A stretch of 64,000 nucleotides of DNA from Paenibacillus spiritus (GTDB lineage Bacteria > Bacillota > Bacilli > Paenibacillales > Paenibacillaceae). Positions within the stretch are counted from its first letter, which is position 1, and each line of letters opens with the position of its first letter. Shown piece after piece: positions 17,022 through 26,203 of this stretch. A program made the translations under genes and the position numbers. The notes beneath the pieces were generated by a model, which did no database searches, was not told the DNA's origin, and worked only from the letters and a program-made list of their open reading frames with translations. The DNA lies in the NCBI RefSeq assembly GCF_008710135.1, contig NZ_VYKK01000005.1:394745-458744 (forward strand), given 5' to 3'.

Positions 17022-17780
17022 ATGAGAATTAACGAAGCCGCCCGACGCTACCATGAAGGAATGTTTCCGGATTACGAATCCAAGTTCATGGAGACAGATC
17101 CGGAGTTTGTTGAACGGTTTGATAATTTTGCGTTCGATGAGGTCGTCAATCAAGACGATTTGGATGATCGCACGCGCATGATGGCCATCTTGTCCGTATT
17201 AATCGGCTGTCAAGGTATCGACGAGTTTAAAGTCATGCTACCGGCAGCACTCAATTTCGGCGTTACGCCTGTGGAAGTTAAAGAAATTGTTTATCAGTCC
17301 GTACCGTACCTAGGCATTGGACGGGTCTTTCCTTATCTGCATGCCGTAAATGAAATTTTCGTTTCACGAGGGATTGAACTCCCTTTGGCGGATCAAGCAA
17401 CGACAACAACGGATAACCGTCTGGAAGCAGGGATTCAGGCTCAGGTGGACATTTTTGGAGAAAGCATGAGGGACTTCTGGCAATCGGGACCGGAGGAAAG
17501 CAAACACATTAATCGCTGGCTGGCCGATAACTGCTTTGGTGATTACTATACCCGGCAAGGCCTTGACTATAAGCAAAGAGAGATGATCACCTTCTGCTTT
17601 CTGCTCGCCCAAGGCGGGTGTGAATCTCAGTTGACCAGCCATGCTGCTGCCAATATGCGCCTTGGGAATGATAAAATGTTTCTCATCAAGGTAATCTCGC
17701 AATGCATTCCCTTCATCGGTTATCCGCGCAGTTTGAATGCGCTGCGGTGTGTGAATGAAGCGGCAGCGAAATCGGAATAA
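17022..17780 (+). CDS. Carboxymuconolactone decarboxylase (CMD)-family protein
   Basis: 252 residues with AGGAGGTTATA before ATG 17022. Two CMD-like helical repeats are visible: one around EVKEIVYQSVPYLGIGRVFPYLHAVNE, and a second around REMITFCFLLAQGGCESQLTSHAAANM. The AhpD-type CxxC redox pair is absent, so peroxidase activity is unlikely. Such proteins are often found with alcohol dehydrogenase and AKR genes in aldehyde-responsive operons. Exact reaction unknown. Confidence 0.85.
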   Translation: MRINEAARRYHEGMFPDYESKFMETDPEFVERFDNFAFDEVVNQDDLDDRTRMMAILSVLIGCQGIDEFKVMLPAALNFGVTPVEVKEIVYQSVPYLGIGRVFPYLHAVNEIFVSRGIELPLADQATTTTDNRLEAGIQAQVDIFGESMRDFWQSGPEESKHINRWLADNCFGDYYTRQGLDYKQREMITFCFLLAQGGCESQLTSHAAANMRLGNDKMFLIKVISQCIPFIGYPRSLNALRCVNEAAAKSE

Positions 17781-17792
17781 GGAGGAAGCGCC

Positions 17793-18635
17793 TTGAATAA
17801 TCGTACTTGGCTAATCACGGGAGTAAGCAGCGGATTTGGGTATGAACTGACCCGGCAGCTGCTGGAGAAGGGCGACAATGTCATCGGCACAGTCCGTGAT
17901 AAGAGCAAGGTCAAAGACCTCATGGAGAGACATCCGGAGACGTTCACTTGCGAAATTCTGGACGTGACCGATGTTCCGGCGATCCATCAGCTTGTCGACC
18001 ATTCGTTTGGGAAATTCGGCCGAATTGATGTCATCGTCAGCAATGCAGGCTATGGACTATTTGGAGCTGCCGAGGAACTTACAGATGAGCAAGTAAACCA
18101 CATCCTCGCCACCAACCTAACGGGTTCCATTCAGCTCATTCGTTCGGCGCTGCCGCATTTGCGCAATCAAGGCGGCGGCCGCATGATTCAGCTTTCTTCC
18201 TATGGCGGACAAGTGGCCTTCCCGGGGAACTCCATGTACCATGCGACGAAGTTCGGCATTGAGGGCTTCTGCGAATCGGTAGCTCAAGAGGTTGCCCCGT
18301 TTAATATCGGAATAACCATTGTGGAGCCGGGCGGAGCGCGTACCGAATTCCGTTATGAAAGCGCACGGGTAGCGAACTTGATGCCGGAATATGAAGGGAA
18401 TCCGGCGCATGGGTTTTTGAGCATGCTGGACGCTTCTAACGGCCTTGCTCCGGGTGACCCTGTGCGAATGGCTGCCCGCATTATCGAAAGTGTTGACAAA
18501 GAACCGGCGCCACTGCGTATGATGCTTGGTTCGCAAGCCTTGACAAACACGATTTCGAGGTTAGAAGCACGGATTGCCGATTATGAGAGACAGACCGAGC
18601 TGGCGGCTTCTACTGATTTTCCTGCAGGGGAATAA
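17793..18635 (+). CDS. SDR-family oxidoreductase
   Basis: 280 residues from TTG 17793 (GGAGGAAGCGCC upstream). Motifs: TGVSSGFG cofactor loop, SNAGYGLFG, QLSSYGGQ and YHATKFGIEG (catalytic Tyr/Lys). The C-terminal tail resembles the larger SDRs annotated as short-chain dehydrogenases of unknown substrate. The gap to the preceding gene is 12 nt, so it is in the same operon. Confidence 0.9.
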   Translation: MNNRTWLITGVSSGFGYELTRQLLEKGDNVIGTVRDKSKVKDLMERHPETFTCEILDVTDVPAIHQLVDHSFGKFGRIDVIVSNAGYGLFGAAEELTDEQVNHILATNLTGSIQLIRSALPHLRNQGGGRMIQLSSYGGQVAFPGNSMYHATKFGIEGFCESVAQEVAPFNIGITIVEPGGARTEFRYESARVANLMPEYEGNPAHGFLSMLDASNGLAPGDPVRMAARIIESVDKEPAPLRMMLGSQALTNTISRLEARIADYERQTELAASTDFPAGE

Positions 18636-18680
18636 AGGGGTATTGTCATCTGAATTTAGTAGGAAAGGGACGGTTATCTT

Positions 18681-19661
18681 ATGGATTACATGAAGCTTGG
18701 GAACACAGGTATGGATGTCTCGAGAATCTGTCTTGGCTGCATGAGTTTTGGTGAAGTGAAGCCAGGGGGGCACCAATGGGTGCTGAACGAAGAGAACAGC
18801 CGTCCGATTATCCAACGGGCGTTTGAACTCGGGATCAACTTCTTCGATACGGCGAATCTTTATTCCGGCGGCACCAGTGAAGAAATGGTCGGACGAGCCT
18901 TAAAAGATTATGCGAATCGCGATGAGATTGTCCTCGCTACAAAGGTTTGGGGGCGTATGCATCAGGGTCCCAATGGCATGGGGCTCTCCCGAAAGGCGAT
19001 AATGAGCGAAATTGATAAAAGTCTGAAGAGACTTGGAACCGATTATGTGGATCTGTACATTATTCACCGCTGGGACTATAACACGCCCATTGAAGAAACG
19101 ATGGAAGCCATGCATGATGTGGTAAAGTCGGGCAAGGCCCGATATATCGGAGCTTCGGCCATGTATGCCTGGCAGTTTCACAAGGCTCTGTACACAGCCG
19201 AGAAAAATGGCTGGACCCGTTTTGTTTCCATGCAAAATCATCTTAATCTTATCTACCGCGAAGAAGAGCGGGAAATGATGCCGCTTTGTAAGGATCAGAA
19301 AATTGCGGTCACGCCTTACAGTCCGCTGGCATCGGGAAGATTGATCCGGGACTGGTCTGAAACCACTTACCGGTTCGAAACCGATGCTGTTCAAAAAGCA
19401 AAGTATGATGCGACAGCGGATAAAGACCGGTTGATCGTTGAACGAGTGGCAGCAGTGGCCGAGAAGCGAAGCGTACCGCGCAGTCATATCGCTCTGGCGT
19501 GGTTGCTGCAGAAGGAGCAGGTGGCGGCTCCTATCGTGGGTGTGACGAAAATAACGCAGCTGGAGGAGGCAGTGGGTGCTCTATCGGTCCAATTAACTTC
19601 GGAAGAAATTTCATTCCTGGAAGAGCCGTATGTTCCGCACCCAATCGTGGGGGCTCAGTAA
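18681..19661 (+). CDS. Aldo/keto reductase
   Basis: 326 residues. AKR signatures are present: GINFFDTANLYSGGTSEEMVGRAL (catalytic Asp and Tyr), the Lys in LATKVWGRM, and YIIHRWDYNTPIEETMEA. The C-terminal cofactor segment reads VPRSHIALAWLLQKEQVAAPIVGVTK. It resembles the YajO/AKR11-13 type that reduces aldehydes with NADPH. Last gene of the redox operon, closed by the hairpin at 19682-19713. Confidence 0.93.
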   Translation: MDYMKLGNTGMDVSRICLGCMSFGEVKPGGHQWVLNEENSRPIIQRAFELGINFFDTANLYSGGTSEEMVGRALKDYANRDEIVLATKVWGRMHQGPNGMGLSRKAIMSEIDKSLKRLGTDYVDLYIIHRWDYNTPIEETMEAMHDVVKSGKARYIGASAMYAWQFHKALYTAEKNGWTRFVSMQNHLNLIYREEEREMMPLCKDQKIAVTPYSPLASGRLIRDWSETTYRFETDAVQKAKYDATADKDRLIVERVAAVAEKRSVPRSHIALAWLLQKEQVAAPIVGVTKITQLEEAVGALSVQLTSEEISFLEEPYVPHPIVGAQ

Positions 19662-19681
19662 TCTCTGAAATACCGGCAAAA

Positions 19682-19713
19682 AAACCGCGCATAACATATA
19701 TTATGCGCGGTTT
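19682..19713. terminator. Bidirectional terminator
   Basis: AAACCGCGCATAA pairs with TTATGCGCGGTTT around CATATA. An A-run on its left gives a T-run for the minus-strand operon ending at 19796; the plus-strand redox operon ends just before it. Confidence 0.82.
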
Positions 19714-19795
19714 GGCGTACAATCGATCAGGATCGCTCCCAATGAGCACTTGTGCGGCTCAATAAACGAATAATATCCAATTATTCGCAGTAATC

Positions 19796-21115
19796 TTAGC
19801 GGCTGCCGACCTTCACGGCCAGCAGCTTCTTCTCGGTCGGAATCAGCAGCACGCCTTCTCTGACCGCGACGTTGCCGAATTCGGCGTCGCCGGTCTGAAT
19901 ACGGCCGATCGCTTGACCGGTCCCGGCATTCATCACGTAGACGCTGCCGTCGGCCAAACCGGCGACGACCAGAGAATCAATGATCTGGACCCGCGTGAAG
20001 GCGGCGGGAAACCGGCCGTAGTCGATTCGGGAACCGTCGGCCAGACGAAGTCCGATGAGGGAGTTCCCGCCGCTGAACAGCGCCAGCCCTTGCGCCGGTC
20101 CGGCGACCCAGGTGCCGTACTGCTCATAGCTGACCGGGCTGGCCTGCCCCGCGGAGTCCAGATCGTATCGGCGCAGAATGGCATCCCCTTGGTCAAGGTC
20201 GCCGTCGACGCTGTATAAGGAGGAACCTTCAAGCGTATTGCTGTAATTGGCCATCCGCCTTAGATCGGAGACCGGAATATACCGCCCTACAGGCGCTAAT
20301 CCTCCGTTAAGCGGATTCAGCCGGTACAGGGAGACGAGATTTCCCGGAACCGCCTTCTTGGACTGCTGGATGGCCAGGCTGGTATTCTCTCGCAGCAGAA
20401 GTCCGCCTTTATAAGACCCGAGAATATCGTAAGGACCCTTCAGACTCCAGAGCTCTGTTCCGCGAGCGGCATTCAGCCCGAACCAGTGTCTGCTGACATT
20501 GTCGATGGTGCCGGAGACCATCAGGATTTTGCCGAACTGCCCGAACGGACCGCCGGCATACAGGTCCAGTTGGCTGTTGCTCCATAACAAAGCGCCGGTT
20601 ACCGGGTTGAAGGCGGCCAACCCCATTCCTTCGTTGCTGAACAGCAGAGTGCCGTTCACCAACTGGAGATAGCTTCCCGCGTCCGAAGGGCGGAGCGGCG
20701 GTTTGACCGACCAAATCCGCTTGCCCGTCCGCGCATCGACTTTAACTACCTCCCGGGTGCGGCTGAGGTAGAACAGAGAGTTGGCCGTCATCGCTTCGGG
20801 CCGCCCCCCTTCCCGAACGGACCAGCGGATTTTCCCGGTTCGAAGCTCGGCGGCCACCAATCTTTGGTTGTCCGCATAATAGACCATACCGTTTATCTCC
20901 GGCATGAAGTCGCTGTATAATCCGCTTCCGTTCGTCGCAGCCTGCCAGAGCGGCCGGATCAGCGGCGCGCTGACGGCGGCTTCGCTCGAGGAGGAAGCGG
21001 GAGCGGCCGAAGCCGCCGCGGCGGTATCACCGGAGGCAGGCCATGCGGCCAGCAGGGCGGATAGGCCGAGTGCGCCGAGCAGAACAAGGCGCGCTGGGAA
21101 TTTTGTACCGGACAT
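19796..21115 (-). CDS. Secreted PQQ-like beta-propeller protein
   Basis: 439 residues with a signal peptide (RLVLLGALGLSALLAAW then an Ala/Ser-rich stretch). Repeats such as AAELRTGKIRWSV, VDARTGKRIWSV and FNPVTGALLWSN are PQQ-type blades, as in BamB-like propellers. No enzymatic residues are recognisable. It is the last gene of the operon that contains an ABC ATPase, a large permease and a lipoprotein, suggesting an extracellular binding or scaffold role alongside the transporter. Confidence 0.82.
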   Translation of the reverse strand: MSGTKFPARLVLLGALGLSALLAAWPASGDTAAAASAAPASSSSEAAVSAPLIRPLWQAATNGSGLYSDFMPEINGMVYYADNQRLVAAELRTGKIRWSVREGGRPEAMTANSLFYLSRTREVVKVDARTGKRIWSVKPPLRPSDAGSYLQLVNGTLLFSNEGMGLAAFNPVTGALLWSNSQLDLYAGGPFGQFGKILMVSGTIDNVSRHWFGLNAARGTELWSLKGPYDILGSYKGGLLLRENTSLAIQQSKKAVPGNLVSLYRLNPLNGGLAPVGRYIPVSDLRRMANYSNTLEGSSLYSVDGDLDQGDAILRRYDLDSAGQASPVSYEQYGTWVAGPAQGLALFSGGNSLIGLRLADGSRIDYGRFPAAFTRVQIIDSLVVAGLADGSVYVMNAGTGQAIGRIQTGDAEFGNVAVREGVLLIPTEKKLLAVKVGSR

Positions 21116-21186
21116 CCAATCATCTCCTTACTCATCGTTACTCTTTGGACGCGCCGGAAATGATTTGGTTGCGGTCCGGATTTCAT

Positions 21187-22074
21187 TCAGGAAGGGAAGG
21201 AACGGTTGCCTTCAAATAAATACAGATAGACATCCTCAAGGTTGGGCTTAACGGACTGCGCCTCCCACTCGGAGGGGCATTCGTCGCCGACGATGCGGAC
21301 GCTGACTCCGTCGCCTTCGCTGAGGATATTGCTGACGTTGTACTTCCTCTGCGCCTGCTCCAGATCCTCGACAGGAATGTGGACCTCAAAAACCTTATCC
21401 CGCATCCGGTTCAGAATGGGCTGCGGCTCGTCCTGAATAACCAGCTGGCCCTGCTTCATCAAGATAATCTGCTTGGCGATGAACTCGATATCCGGCACGA
21501 CATGGGTCGCGAGGATCACGATTTTGTTCATGGCGATCGTGGAGATGAAGTTGCGGATGCGAATGCGTTCCTTGGGATCGAGTCCGGCCGTCGGCTCATC
21601 CAGTATGAGAATCTTCGGGTCATTCAGGAGCGCCTGGGCAATCAGAATCCGCTGCTTCATTCCGCCGGAATAGGAGCCGAGTCTTTTGTTGGCGTCCTGC
21701 TCCAGATTGACGATCTGCAACAAATGCCGGATGCGTTCTTCCGCCAGCGATTTGGGCAGACCTTTGAGGGCGGCCATGTACCACAGGAACCGCCGTCCGG
21801 TGAAATCCTCGTACAGCCCCTGCTGCTGCGGCATGTAGCCCAGAATATCGCGGTAGCTTTTGCCGAGCTCCGTTATGTTCTGTCCATTGAAGGTCACTTG
21901 TCCGGAGTCCGGCTTCAGGTTGTCGGTGATAATGTTCATCAGGGTGGACTTTCCGGCGCCGTTCGGACCCAGAATACCATAGACCCCGGGAGTCAGTTCC
22001 AGCGATAAATGATCCAGCGCTCTCTTCTTGCCTTTGTTGTAACGCTTGCTGATGTTATGAATGGAGAGTTTCAT
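21187..22074 (-). CDS. ABC transporter ATP-binding protein
   Basis: 295 residues from ATG 22074 (GGAG upstream); the frame is open further but without a ribosome site. Walker A GPNGAGKST, signature YSGGMKQR, Walker B ILILDEPTAGLD and the H-loop ILATHVV are intact. The C-terminal ~90 residues are the usual extension of ABC-2-type exporters. It overlaps the permease gene by 20 bases, so the two form one transporter. Confidence 0.93.
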   Translation of the reverse strand: MKLSIHNISKRYNKGKKRALDHLSLELTPGVYGILGPNGAGKSTLMNIITDNLKPDSGQVTFNGQNITELGKSYRDILGYMPQQQGLYEDFTGRRFLWYMAALKGLPKSLAEERIRHLLQIVNLEQDANKRLGSYSGGMKQRILIAQALLNDPKILILDEPTAGLDPKERIRIRNFISTIAMNKIVILATHVVPDIEFIAKQIILMKQGQLVIQDEPQPILNRMRDKVFEVHIPVEDLEQAQRKYNVSNILSEGDGVSVRIVGDECPSEWEAQSVKPNLEDVYLYLFEGNRSFPS

Positions 22075-24499
22075 TTCGTATTCGCTCCAATCGCCAGGAA
22101 ATGGAATATCCTTTATAGCTGCCCCAGGATACCCAGCTGAGCAGGAGTCCTGCACAAGTCAGTACTCCCAGGTATCCCAATGTGTAGGAGAAGGAATGAT
22201 CGGCGAGCTGGAAATAGAGCAGATGGACGCCGTTGAACGAAAAGGCTTGAATGCTATCCAGTCCGGCGCTCTGGATAACCAGCGGGATGACACCGAGAGC
22301 CAGCGTGAGCAGAAGGGCCAGTGAATGTCTCTTCAGCAGAACCGACAGGGCCAGCGCAACCTGTACAAGAAGAAGAATTCCCCAGAGCTGCAGCATGGCC
22401 GTAACGATGACGAATTCCCGGATGCTGACCGACAGACCGAGATTGCCGTAGAGCTTAAGGCTCTGAATCGGAGCGTCCCAATCCAGCGGCGCATAGCCGT
22501 GAATTAAATTCAGGAATCGAGGTGCGCTGAGGATGGCCAGCATCCCGATCGCGAGCAGATAGGCAATCAGATGCTTGCTGCCGTACAACGAGAATCGCCC
22601 TTTGCGGGTGCTCCGGATCACAGATACCATTCCGTTCTTGTAATCCATGGTGAAGAGAGGCGTCAGGGTAAGCAGCAGAAGGCTGGAGTAGACGATTCCG
22701 ACCATTTGGTCTCTGAAGCGATTCTGGAATAAGTAGTTGGACGAGATCTCATTGACGAAGCTGCCGGTCAGGTGCCGGGAAGTCTGAAGCTGCGCCAAAT
22801 GGCTGTACTGCTGGGCAACGCGTTCAAAAGCCTTGCTCTTAAGCTGGAACACTTCCAGTTCGCTCTTCTTGAGGCTGTATTGATGATAGGAGATCTTATG
22901 GCTACTGAAAGCCGATTCATTGTCGGCCATTTCCACGGGCAGATTGCGGAACCGCCCTTTCTCCGCTTCAATGAACTGAGCTTTCTCGGGAGTGAGCGGC
23001 CCTGCAAGCTGCTTGAGGTAAAGATTATAGAAGCTGTCGTCCTGATCAAAACGCACCTCTTCCAGATTGACGGTATAGAAACCGACGATCAGGGCGATGA
23101 CCATGTACAGGAGCCCCCTTCCGGTAATCAGCGCTTTATAGCTCTCGTGAACGAACAGACGATTCGATCCCCGCTTGCTGCGGATTCGGGTGATGAAGAG
23201 CTGCCACCAGCGGTTCGGCGACGGCTGCAGGGAGGCGATGTTCTGCTTGATGTAGACAGCCACGGAAGCCGCAGGCAGTGCGAGAATCAGAACGGCGATG
23301 CCCAGCAACGACAAGGGCAGGCGGTTCACGGGGTGGCCCCCTATGTTCAGATTATGGTACACGCCCAGCAGGCTGAAGGTATCATAGTAAGAGACCGGGT
23401 TCATGTATTTGAAGAATCCCAGAGACGATAAGGGATGAATGGCGACTTTAGCCAAATAGCTGCTTACCAAGAGCAGCGCCAGAGTCAGGTAGATTTTGCC
23501 GGCATGATGGAGAGCGACAAAGACGACGGCGAACAGCAGAGCGAGCAGGGTGGAGGCCGCGACTTTTAATAGTACAAAATAAAGCAGATACTCCCGGACC
23601 GTGAGCAGCAAATCGCTGTACTTGAAAGGGAGCATGGACTGCACATACCGGGACATATCTCCGAATCCGTATAAAGAGTACGCGATCAAAAGGATGGAGC
23701 TGTAAAAGACGGCTGCCGCGGCAGCCGACAGAAGGGTAAGCGCAGCCAACTTGGCTGCGATGACAGGGAACCGCCCGTTCTTGCTGGTCCGGATTAGCTT
23801 CAGCAGTCCGGATTCCTTTTCCTGCAAGAAGATGTAGATACACAGAAGAAACAGAACAACGCCCATGAACAGATCGGTTGTCGAATATTGGGTTCCCGAT
23901 ACAATCCCGTTCTCCAGCCCGCTCTTCAGCGGAATTCCTTCCAGATGTTTAAAATCAGCCGCCGTCTTCAGGATATTGCGGTAAGCGAAGGAGCCCTTCT
24001 TCTGGAAGACGGACACTGTCAGCAGCTCATCGGCCCGGTCCTGGATGCCGCTGACGTATTCTTTATACCCCTGCATGTTCTGGTATTGGGAGAACAGGAG
24101 GTTGGATGTAAACAAATCGGCCCGAAATTGATCCGGGTCCTTGCTGTAAGGACTTTTATCAAAACGTTCGACCAGATCAGGATGGTCCTGGATAAAGGAG
24201 CGAAGCAGTTCCTGGTAGCCTTGCGTCTCCAGATTTACGCGATAGACCACTAACGTACCGAAGTCGCTCAGTTCTTGTTGGACCCGGCTCATTCTGGCGA
24301 GGGTCTCTTCTGACGAGCCTCCCTGGTATCGCTGCTCCCATTCCCGGTATTGATTCATATGCTGGAGTAAATAATCGTCCGCTTTCGTTTGTTGGTTGTA
24401 ATACAGAAATCCGTTGCTCAACAGAAAGAAAGGAAGGACCAGCCAAATTAGACGCTTACGGCTAACCTTGAACAACTCATACCGGATAAGCTTCAGCAT
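22055..24499 (-). CDS. ABC permease with two tandem ABC-2-like halves
   Basis: 814 residues. Each half has an N-terminal anchor helix, a long non-membrane insert and then about five or six helices. The halves share a motif just before a helix: SGLLKLIRTSKNGRFPVIAAK in the first and NGMVSVIRSTRKGRFSLYGSK in the second, evidence for internal duplication. A single gene may therefore supply both membrane halves for the adjacent ATPase. The long extracytoplasmic inserts suggest handling of a peptide, lipid or protein. Substrate not evident; context includes a lipoprotein, a propeller and a small hydrophobic peptide. Confidence 0.85.
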   Translation of the reverse strand: MLKLIRYELFKVSRKRLIWLVLPFFLLSNGFLYYNQQTKADDYLLQHMNQYREWEQRYQGGSSEETLARMSRVQQELSDFGTLVVYRVNLETQGYQELLRSFIQDHPDLVERFDKSPYSKDPDQFRADLFTSNLLFSQYQNMQGYKEYVSGIQDRADELLTVSVFQKKGSFAYRNILKTAADFKHLEGIPLKSGLENGIVSGTQYSTTDLFMGVVLFLLCIYIFLQEKESGLLKLIRTSKNGRFPVIAAKLAALTLLSAAAAAVFYSSILLIAYSLYGFGDMSRYVQSMLPFKYSDLLLTVREYLLYFVLLKVAASTLLALLFAVVFVALHHAGKIYLTLALLLVSSYLAKVAIHPLSSLGFFKYMNPVSYYDTFSLLGVYHNLNIGGHPVNRLPLSLLGIAVLILALPAASVAVYIKQNIASLQPSPNRWWQLFITRIRSKRGSNRLFVHESYKALITGRGLLYMVIALIVGFYTVNLEEVRFDQDDSFYNLYLKQLAGPLTPEKAQFIEAEKGRFRNLPVEMADNESAFSSHKISYHQYSLKKSELEVFQLKSKAFERVAQQYSHLAQLQTSRHLTGSFVNEISSNYLFQNRFRDQMVGIVYSSLLLLTLTPLFTMDYKNGMVSVIRSTRKGRFSLYGSKHLIAYLLAIGMLAILSAPRFLNLIHGYAPLDWDAPIQSLKLYGNLGLSVSIREFVIVTAMLQLWGILLLVQVALALSVLLKRHSLALLLTLALGVIPLVIQSAGLDSIQAFSFNGVHLLYFQLADHSFSYTLGYLGVLTCAGLLLSWVSWGSYKGYSISWRLERIRNETLHS

Positions 24500-24503
24500 C
24501 GTT

Positions 24504-25757
24504 CTACTTCTCCATTTGAGTGATGACCGTGTCCGGGTGATCGGTTTTAATCAGCGTCTTAAACTTGGCTTTTCCAGAACCCAGTTCCTGTTTGTCCAAA
24601 TAAGCGATGTAGCTGGCATCTTCTTTACGGTAGTGGGCAAACATGTAGCGATCATCTCCGGGCAATAGATTATGATCCTTGGGCAGAAAGGAAAGATCCA
24701 CGGTATCGATCGGCTGATATTGCTGGTCGTATACGGTCATCCGATAGGCATCCGGAGCAGCCTTTAATTGTTCAGGTGTCATATAGATAGAGGCAGGTTG
24801 TCCAAATATGTACTTGTCTGCCGCATAATAAAAGGTAAAAAAATCCCGCTCGATCGGCAGCGGCGCTTCATGGTTCCCTTGCAGGTCGGCTTCGTAAATG
24901 ACCCAAGACTTTGGATCCTTCACATCTCCGTAGAACTTGTTAAAGATCAATCTGTCGTGGAGAATTCCAACTAGTGCGCAGTTTGCTTTTGGATCCCCGG
25001 TGAACATTCCGGTGACTGTTTCGTCTTGGATATCATATCTAAATGTCCGATAAAGATTAGCCCCATTCTGGATGCCGGCCTCCAGAAAATAGACATTCTT
25101 GCCGTATGGAATAATGTCGCCGATGCTTCCTTTCTCCAGTTTGCCCAGGTACACCTGCTTAGGCTTGGCGAACCTTTTGTTCAGATCATACTGGAAGATC
25201 TGATATTTCCCGTCGGAATTTACGTCAAAATCCTGGGAGGAATAATAGACAATTCCGCGATGAATGGCGATTGCCATAGGACGAAATTTGAATTCAAGCA
25301 CCTTGGTTCGCTTGGTTCCGTCGAGAGACAGACGGATAAGTGAATACCGGGTTACCGCCCGGTCCTTGTCCAGCACTTGTGCAGATTCCAGTACATATAA
25401 ATGGTGATCGTTGTAGGCCAGGAATCCGCCGAATAATCCATCCAGGTTGGAGACGTAGGCGTTACAGTTGCTGATGGGGGCGGTAGCGGTCTGCTTCAAG
25501 CAGTCCGACTCAGGCCGATTATCCAGCAGAACGGGCTTCATGGCACCTTTGTCCATATAATAGATGTAGTTATTGTTCAAAAAGTAATAGCCGGTGTCGC
25601 TTTCTCCACTTTGTATGGCGCGACCTTGCTCAAGGAGAAAGTATTGATAATCCGTATCCGGATTATAGGTATCGCTGTAATCCTTAGCTTCGCCGCAGCT
25701 TGACAGGATGAGGAGCATGAATCCGAACAGGCTTGCAAGGAGAACGATTTTCTTCAT
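24504..25757 (-). CDS. Lipoprotein of unknown function
   Basis: 417 residues from ATG 25757 (GGAGGGGAATACC upstream). The N-terminus MKKIVLLASLFGFMLLILSSCGEA has a lipobox (LSSC). The remainder is rich in beta-strand-like segments with repeated aromatic/Asp motifs (YYFLNNNYIYYMDKG, HRGIVYYSSQDFD), compatible with a beta-propeller (DUF5050-like). It ends 4 nt before the permease gene, so it is probably the surface subunit of that ABC system. No enzyme motif seen. Confidence 0.78.
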   Translation of the reverse strand: MKKIVLLASLFGFMLLILSSCGEAKDYSDTYNPDTDYQYFLLEQGRAIQSGESDTGYYFLNNNYIYYMDKGAMKPVLLDNRPESDCLKQTATAPISNCNAYVSNLDGLFGGFLAYNDHHLYVLESAQVLDKDRAVTRYSLIRLSLDGTKRTKVLEFKFRPMAIAIHRGIVYYSSQDFDVNSDGKYQIFQYDLNKRFAKPKQVYLGKLEKGSIGDIIPYGKNVYFLEAGIQNGANLYRTFRYDIQDETVTGMFTGDPKANCALVGILHDRLIFNKFYGDVKDPKSWVIYEADLQGNHEAPLPIERDFFTFYYAADKYIFGQPASIYMTPEQLKAAPDAYRMTVYDQQYQPIDTVDLSFLPKDHNLLPGDDRYMFAHYRKEDASYIAYLDKQELGSGKAKFKTLIKTDHPDTVITQMEK

Positions 25758-25780
25758 TGGTATTCCCCTCCATAATCAAT

Positions 25781-25820
25781 AACAGGAATTCGAACGCATT
25801 TCGGCGAACGAATTCCTGTT
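25781..25820 (-). repeat. Hairpin between small peptide ORF and lipoprotein gene
   Basis: AACAGGAATTCG (25781-25792) is perfectly complementary to CGAATTCCTGTT (25809-25820), with a shorter inner stem. It begins at the stop codon of the 27-codon ORF and has no T-run. It could stabilise the upstream RNA or partly stop transcription, letting the peptide be made in excess over the transporter. Confidence 0.75.
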
Positions 25821-25903
25821 CAGACGGCGAACGAGGAACCCAAGAAAGACAGCGAAGCGGTAAGGATCAGTCCTGCCAACAAACCTTTGCTCATTTTCTT
25901 CAA
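25820..25903 (-). CDS. Small hydrophobic secreted-type peptide (27 aa)
   Basis: Found by reading the region. TTG 25903 has GGGAGGT with about 8 nt spacing, a strong ribosome site; an ATG at 25894 would give 24 residues. The product begins MKKMSKG, continues with the hydrophobic LLAGLILTASLSFLG and ends SSFAV, so it looks like a signal peptide with almost no mature part. It is the first gene of the lipoprotein-ABC-propeller operon and is followed by a strong hairpin. It may be a signalling or toxin-like peptide exported by the ABC system, or a leader peptide. Function unknown. Confidence 0.55.
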   Translation of the reverse strand: MKKMSKGLLAGLILTASLSFLGSSFAV

Positions 25904-26138
25904 TTTTGCTACCTCCCAAGAATAGTAGTTACAAGTTTTCGCATTCTTTCGTATGTAGGCTCTCGATGCCAGGAAAAGGTTCTGTACGCTGGCCGGCGGT
26001 ACACATTTCTGCTGCGCAAACGTTTTCTTTTGCTCAGCAACCCAATAATACCAAATTATCTCATTTAAAACAATAGGTTGATCACTCATTATTTATGCGG
26101 TTTATATAAAAATATGTAAATTTATCATGGAAAGAGCA

Positions 26139-26166
26139 ACTGTTCATATTAAATATTATGTAAACA
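26139..26166 (+). other. dif-like Xer recombination site 2
   Basis: Left arm ACTGTTCATAT, centre TAAATA, right arm TTATGTAAACA. The right arm matches the recalled dif right arm at 10 of 11 bases, and the centre is identical to that of site 1. The left arm is more diverged. Same orientation as sites 1 and 3. Confidence 0.5.
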
Positions 26167-26179
26167 TATAGCTGGTAAA

Positions 26180-26203
26180 GCAGGCGAGAATGAATGATCC
26201 CGC
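26180..26203 (-). terminator. Possible terminator of the exporter gene
   Basis: CAGGCG and CGCCTG flank a 12-nt loop; read on the minus strand the stem is followed by CTTTACC. A modest hairpin just downstream of the yjeH-like stop. Confidence 0.4.

Noticed and set aside
25904..26089. Extension of the 27-residue ORF to an 89-residue protein
   Set aside because: No ribosome site at the upstream ATG and the added residues show no coding character; the TTG at 25903 has an ideal ribosome site.
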